NCBI GenBank assembly: GCA_030532035.1
Contig: JAUNLX010000004.1
Span: forward strand, 46,111 to 110,110
DNA from: Clostridia bacterium
GTDB lineage: Bacteria > Bacillota > Clostridia > Oscillospirales > Acutalibacteraceae
Length of the DNA stretch: 64,000 bases
Reading direction: 5' to 3'
Below, piece by piece: positions 60,394 through 64,000 of this stretch (position 1 is its first letter; each line of letters opens with the position of its first letter). Below the pieces are notes generated by a model. It was not told the DNA's origin and searched no databases. It was given only the letters and a program-made list of their open reading frames with translations. The translations under genes and the position numbers were made by a program.

Positions 60394-63117
60394 ATGGGAT
60401 TTTTGAAAAAGTTGATGGGCGATTCTTCAACAAAGGAAATCAAAAAGACTCTTCCAATTCAAAAAAAAGTTTTAGCTTTGGAAGAAGAATATAGAAAGAA
60501 GAGCGACAGTGAGCTTCGTGAGATGACGGATAAGCTGAAAAAGAGATACGAAGCTGGAGAAACCTTAGATGATTTATTGCCAGAAGCTTTCGCCACTTGT
60601 ATTGAAGCCTCGGAAAGAGTTTTGGGTATGAGGCATTATCCCGTTCAGATTATCGGTGGTATTGTTTTACATAAAGGCGGCATCGCTGAAATGAAAACGG
60701 GTGAAGGAAAAACACTTGTTGCCACTCTTCCCGCTTATTTAAATGCTTTAACAGGCAAAGGCGTTCATATAGTTACTGTCAATGACTACCTTGCCAAGAG
60801 AGACTCTGAGTGGATGGGTAAGGTTTACAGATTTTTGGGCTTAGATGTCGGTTTAATTGTCAACGGTTTAGACAATGGAATGCGCAGAAAAGCTTACTCT
60901 GCAGATATAACCTATGGTACTAATAACGAATTTGGATTTGATTACCTTAGAGATAATATGGTTTTATACAAGAAAGATAAGGTACAGAGAGGACATTTTT
61001 ATTGTATCGTCGATGAAGTTGACTCTATTTTGATTGACGAAGCAAGAACACCTCTTATCATTTCCGGTATGGGTACTGAATCAACCGACTTATACAAACA
61101 AGCAAATCGTTTTGTATCTGAACTTGTAATGACAAAAGTTACAGAATTGGATGAAAAAGAAGAGTATGAAACTGTTGCTGACGGAGATTATGTTGTTGAC
61201 GAAAAAGCAAAGACCGCTGTTCTCACTCAATCTGGTGTCAAAAAAGCAGAAGCATATTTTAACCTCGATAACCTTATGGACGGCGATAACACTACTCTTT
61301 TACACCATATAAATCAAGCAATAAAAGCTCACGGAGTTATGCACAACGACATCGATTATGTTGTGAAAGACGGTGAAATTTTAATCGTCGATGAATTTAC
61401 CGGCAGAATTATGCTCGGAAGAAGATACAACGAGGGCTTACATCAGGCAATTGAGGCAAAAGAGGGCGTTGAAGTTAAAAGAGAAAGCAAAACTCTTGCA
61501 ACAATTACTTTCCAAAATTATTTCCGTCTATACGACAAAATTGCAGGTATGACAGGAACTGCTATGACAGAGGCAGAAGAATTTAGCGAAATTTATAATC
61601 TCTATCCTGTAGAAATTCCCACAAATAAGCCGATGATAAGAAAAGATCATTCGGACATTGTATATAAAACTGAAGAAGCAAAATTCAATGCTGTTGTTCG
61701 TCAAATTCAAGAATGTAAAGCAAAAGGACAACCAGTGTTGGTTGGAACTGTATCTGTTGAAAAGTCCGAGAGATTGAGTGCTTTACTCAATAAAAAAGGC
61801 ATAAAACATGCAGTTTTAAATGCTAAAAATCACGAAAATGAAGCTCAAATTGTTGCTCAAGCTGGTCAATTCGGCGCTGTTACTATTGCAACTAATATGG
61901 CTGGTCGTGGAACAGACATTATGCTTGGTGGTAACCCTGAATTTATGGCAAAAGCTAAACTCAAGACCTTGCATTATGATAACTTTGTTATAAATGAAGC
62001 TATGGGCTTTGCAGAAACAGACAATGAAGATGTTTTGAAAGCTCGTGCAGATTTTGAGAAGTGGTTGAACATATATAGAGAAGAAGTTAAACCAGAATCT
62101 GTAAAAGTAATTGAAGCTGGTGGACTTTTCATTATCGGCACTGAGCGCCATGAATCACGAAGAATTGACAATCAGTTGCGTGGTCGTTCTGGTAGACAGG
62201 GAGATCCTGGAGAAAGCTGTTTCTATCTTTCTACTGAAGATGATTTGCTCCGACTTTTCGGCGGCGATAAAATGAAAAGATTTATGAGCACTATGAACAT
62301 TGATGAAGATATGCCAATTCAAGTTAAAATGCTCACAAAACTCATAGAATCTTCTCAAAAGAAAGTAGAAGCTCAAAACTACTATATAAGAAAACACGTT
62401 CTCGAGTACGATGATGTTATGAACAGACAAAGAGAATTGATATATGATCAAAGAAATCAAGTTCTCAATGACGCCGATTTAAGAGCTACAATTCTCAAGA
62501 TGATTGACGAAACTTTGAGAGAAGATGTAAATCTTTTCTGTCCAGAACTTGCTGAAGAATCTACTTGGAATAAAATTGGATTGCGTGATAAATGGTTAAA
62601 TGTTTTGACTTCTGAAGAAGATTTTGAAGCAGGACTTAAAAATCCTGATTTAGTTAAACTTTTAACAGAGCGTGCGCATAAAATTTATGAAGAAAAAGAA
62701 GCCGATTTCACCGCTGAAATTATGCGTGAACTTGAAAGAATGGTTCTTTTACGCAATGTAGATACTTATTGGATGGATCACATTGATAATATGGAAGAGC
62801 TCAAAAAAGGCATCGGTTTGCGTGCTTATGCTCAAAAAGATCCTGTTGTTATGTTCAAACTCGAATCTTTTGATATGTTTGATGAAATGTCTGCTGCAAT
62901 TAGAGAAAATACTGTATTCCAAATGCTGACAGTCAAACTTACAAACAAAGATCAGGTTATTAGAAACCAAGTTGCAAAAAATACAAAGACAAATGAAGAG
63001 CGAGAAGAAAAGAACAAACCTGTAAAGCGTATAACAAAAATTGGGCCAAATGACCCTTGCCCCTGTGGTAGTGGCAAAAAATATAAAAAGTGTTGTATGC
63101 TGAAAGAAAACAACTAA
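60394..63117 (+). CDS. secA: protein translocase ATPase SecA
   Basis: The 907-residue motor drives preproteins through SecYEG. Motor 1 contains Walker A MKTGEGKTLVA near residue 105 and Walker B CIVDEVDSILIDEAR near 210; TNMAGRGTDIMLGGNPE and RRIDNQLRGRSGRQGDPG belong to motor 2. Preprotein cross-linking and helical scaffold regions follow. The C-terminal zinc motif CPCGSGKKYKKCC is the SecB/ribosome-binding SEC-C element. Length is as expected for Firmicute SecA1. Confidence 0.98.
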   Translation: MGFLKKLMGDSSTKEIKKTLPIQKKVLALEEEYRKKSDSELREMTDKLKKRYEAGETLDDLLPEAFATCIEASERVLGMRHYPVQIIGGIVLHKGGIAEMKTGEGKTLVATLPAYLNALTGKGVHIVTVNDYLAKRDSEWMGKVYRFLGLDVGLIVNGLDNGMRRKAYSADITYGTNNEFGFDYLRDNMVLYKKDKVQRGHFYCIVDEVDSILIDEARTPLIISGMGTESTDLYKQANRFVSELVMTKVTELDEKEEYETVADGDYVVDEKAKTAVLTQSGVKKAEAYFNLDNLMDGDNTTLLHHINQAIKAHGVMHNDIDYVVKDGEILIVDEFTGRIMLGRRYNEGLHQAIEAKEGVEVKRESKTLATITFQNYFRLYDKIAGMTGTAMTEAEEFSEIYNLYPVEIPTNKPMIRKDHSDIVYKTEEAKFNAVVRQIQECKAKGQPVLVGTVSVEKSERLSALLNKKGIKHAVLNAKNHENEAQIVAQAGQFGAVTIATNMAGRGTDIMLGGNPEFMAKAKLKTLHYDNFVINEAMGFAETDNEDVLKARADFEKWLNIYREEVKPESVKVIEAGGLFIIGTERHESRRIDNQLRGRSGRQGDPGESCFYLSTEDDLLRLFGGDKMKRFMSTMNIDEDMPIQVKMLTKLIESSQKKVEAQNYYIRKHVLEYDDVMNRQRELIYDQRNQVLNDADLRATILKMIDETLREDVNLFCPELAEESTWNKIGLRDKWLNVLTSEEDFEAGLKNPDLVKLLTERAHKIYEEKEADFTAEIMRELERMVLLRNVDTYWMDHIDNMEELKKGIGLRAYAQKDPVVMFKLESFDMFDEMSAAIRENTVFQMLTVKLTNKDQVIRNQVAKNTKTNEEREEKNKPVKRITKIGPNDPCPCGSGKKYKKCCMLKENN

Positions 63118-63120
63118 AAA

Positions 63121-63153
63121 AAAGCCTTGAAGAAATTTCTTCAAGGCTCTTTA
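63121..63153. terminator. terminator of secA, probably bidirectional
   Basis: AGCCTTGAAGAAA / TTTCTTCAAGGCT (13-bp stem, 63123-63148) flanked by A and T runs, between secA (+) and a small minus-strand gene. Confidence 0.88.
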
Positions 63154-63159
63154 TTTATA

Positions 63160-63594
63160 TTAAGATAAAAAATCATTAAATTCTGCCGTATGTTCGATAA
63201 ATTTTTTGCCTTTCTGCAAGGCCTCTTCCTTTGAACTTTCAGGCGGAATCATAGCAGGAGCTGTATCACTGATTAGAGAATAAACTTTAATTAGCGTATC
63301 TGCTGTTCTATTTTCAATCTCTGAGAATTCAAATACGAGCCCTGTCCCTTTAGCGGTTTTAAGACTTATTAAATTTTCTGCATTTGCACTATGATTTTTA
63401 ACTACATTTAAGATCATAGGGTTGTTTAATTCATCTGATATAGAAACTGTTTTATAGTGTTTTGTTTTTCTCACAAATTCAGCATCTTCCATATCATCGC
63501 CCGATAAAACATTCAAGTCATCTGGATTTAAATCGTGTATGGAAAAATTTCCAAAATTATTTTCTTCTTCATTCAAATTTTGATTTTCAAACAT
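63160..63594 (-). CDS. hypothetical protein
   Basis: 144 residues, acidic. The N-terminus is Asn/Glu/Asp-rich (NLNEEENNFGNFSIHDLNPDD), then a mixed alpha/beta region without membrane segments. No family is recognised. It lies 10 bases downstream of another small gene and is probably co-transcribed with it. Start MFENQN has a plausible AGATATG context. Function unknown. Confidence 0.7.
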   Translation of the reverse strand: MFENQNLNEEENNFGNFSIHDLNPDDLNVLSGDDMEDAEFVRKTKHYKTVSISDELNNPMILNVVKNHSANAENLISLKTAKGTGLVFEFSEIENRTADTLIKVYSLISDTAPAMIPPESSKEEALQKGKKFIEHTAEFNDFLS

Positions 63595-63603
63595 ATCTCT
63601 ATC

Positions 63604-63798
63604 CTATTTTATTATCCAACTCAATTTTGTTTTCTCTGTTGGAATTTTAAGTGTTTTGTCTAAAAGTTTTTTATCCACAACATCTTTTGCGACATTTCCA
63701 AATTTTTCAGCGCCAGCAGCCATAGCTGCAAATACGCCCGAGGCAACAGCAAAGCCAGCAACTACACTTGCAATTATTATAGGTTCTTTATTTTTCAT
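63604..63798 (-). CDS. hypothetical small membrane protein
   Basis: 64 residues from the ATG at 63798, which follows AGGAGG; the frame opens upstream to 63849, but that start has no ribosome site. MKNKEP precedes one hydrophobic segment (IIIASVVAGFAVASGVFAAM) and a Lys-rich amphipathic tail (VAKDVVDKKLLDKTLKIP). It resembles small single-pass inner-membrane proteins; no family is recognised. The 10-base gap to the next gene suggests a two-gene operon. Confidence 0.65.
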   Translation of the reverse strand: MKNKEPIIIASVVAGFAVASGVFAAMAAGAEKFGNVAKDVVDKKLLDKTLKIPTEKTKLSWIIK

Positions 63799-63862
63799 AA
63801 AATTCCTCCTAACAAAGGTTATTATACTACAAAAATAGATTTTATTCATAGCAAGTTGGGGT

Positions 63863-63889
63863 GTAGGGGTGCCCGTTGGGCACCCCTAC
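63863..63889. repeat. GC-rich palindromic intergenic repeat
   Basis: GTAGGGGTGCCC-GTT-GGGCACCCCTAC is a perfect 12-bp stem, much richer in G+C than its surroundings. Dispersed palindromes of this GTAGGGG...CCCCTAC kind are common in gut Clostridia; other copies outside the window are expected, not seen. Confidence 0.75.
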
Positions 63890-64000
63890 GTAAATTTTCG
63901 CTTATTTTATAGCTTTGTGTGGTGTTATTAGCCGTTTGCATACTATGTAAATTTCCGCTTATTTTATAGCTTTGTGTAGTGTTATTAGCCGTTTGCACAC
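63890..64000. repeat. 57-bp tandem repeat, two units, running off the window
   Basis: Unit 1 is 63890-63946 and unit 2 is 63947-64000 (cut by the edge). Both start GTAAATTT and share the core TAGCTTTGTGT and GTTATTAGCCGTTTGCA with three or four substitutions. No ORF is recognised. Copy number beyond the edge is unknown. Confidence 0.85.

Noticed and set aside
1..64000. CRISPR array, prophage, IS element or toxin-antitoxin pair
   Set aside because: No spaced direct-repeat array, transposase, integrase or phage structural gene was seen; the only direct repeat is the 57-bp tandem at the right edge.

Overview
The window is AT-rich, tightly packed bacterial DNA from a strict anaerobe of the Firmicutes. 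It is most likely an uncultured or gut/rumen-type member of class Clostridia, perhaps Oscillospiraceae-like; the family is an inference. Support comes from AGGAGG ribosome binding sites, a tungsten-type aldehyde:ferredoxin oxidoreductase (AOR), a 2-oxoacid:ferredoxin oxidoreductase, class III fructose-1,6-bisphosphatase, a T-box leader, tmRNA and a small SRP RNA. No prophage, CRISPR array, IS element or clear pseudogene was seen.

Layout. 1-1.9 kb: end of an AOR gene with a MoaD-like protein and a polyferredoxin. 1.9-8 kb: an old-yellow-enzyme flavoprotein, a cupin with a putative activator site, a HAD phosphatase, a FetAB-like ABC pair and glyA. 8-12.4 kb: nth, a uracil permease, prfB without the usual frameshift, and rpsF-ssb-rpsR behind an S6:S18-type leader. 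12.4-22.6 kb: tadA, a CPBP protease, thioredoxin, a Crp/Fnr regulator, fbp, an atypical thioredoxin reductase, a processive glycosyltransferase, an amidohydrolase, a DUF2804 protein, ybaK and tRNA-Arg(CCT).

22.7-34.4 kb is the most striking region. A single minus-strand operon starts at a TTGACA/TAGAAT promoter and a T-box whose specifier reads as ATC (Ile). In order it encodes an XRE-cupin-acyl-CoA synthetase fusion, a nitrilase-family amidase, IlvE, a P-loop ATPase, four subunits of a 2-oxoisovalerate-type ferredoxin oxidoreductase, a LeuA homologue that has lost its metal-binding histidines, and a TIM-barrel/acyl-CoA synthetase fusion. Control by uncharged tRNA suggests a biosynthetic role: branched short-chain acids are activated to acyl-CoA, reductively carboxylated to 2-oxoacids and transaminated to Ile/Val/Leu. 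The individual chemistry is known from rumen anaerobes; this regulated set with its fusions and pseudoenzyme is the best candidate here for an undescribed system.

34.5-48.4 kb: gdhA, a GtrA protein, an ABC-2 transporter, then a minus-strand cluster mfd-pth-glmU-(RING-like membrane protein)-(degenerate P-type ATPase)-rlmB. 48.5-56.4 kb: a complete argGHCJBDF operon behind a promoter that contains a perfect 12-bp inverted repeat resembling paired ARG boxes. 56.4-60.2 kb (minus): ssrA, smpB, recR, ybaB, dnaX and ffs. 60.4-63.1 kb: secA. 63.1-64 kb: two small unknown genes, a GC-rich perfect palindrome and a 57-bp tandem repeat that runs off the edge.
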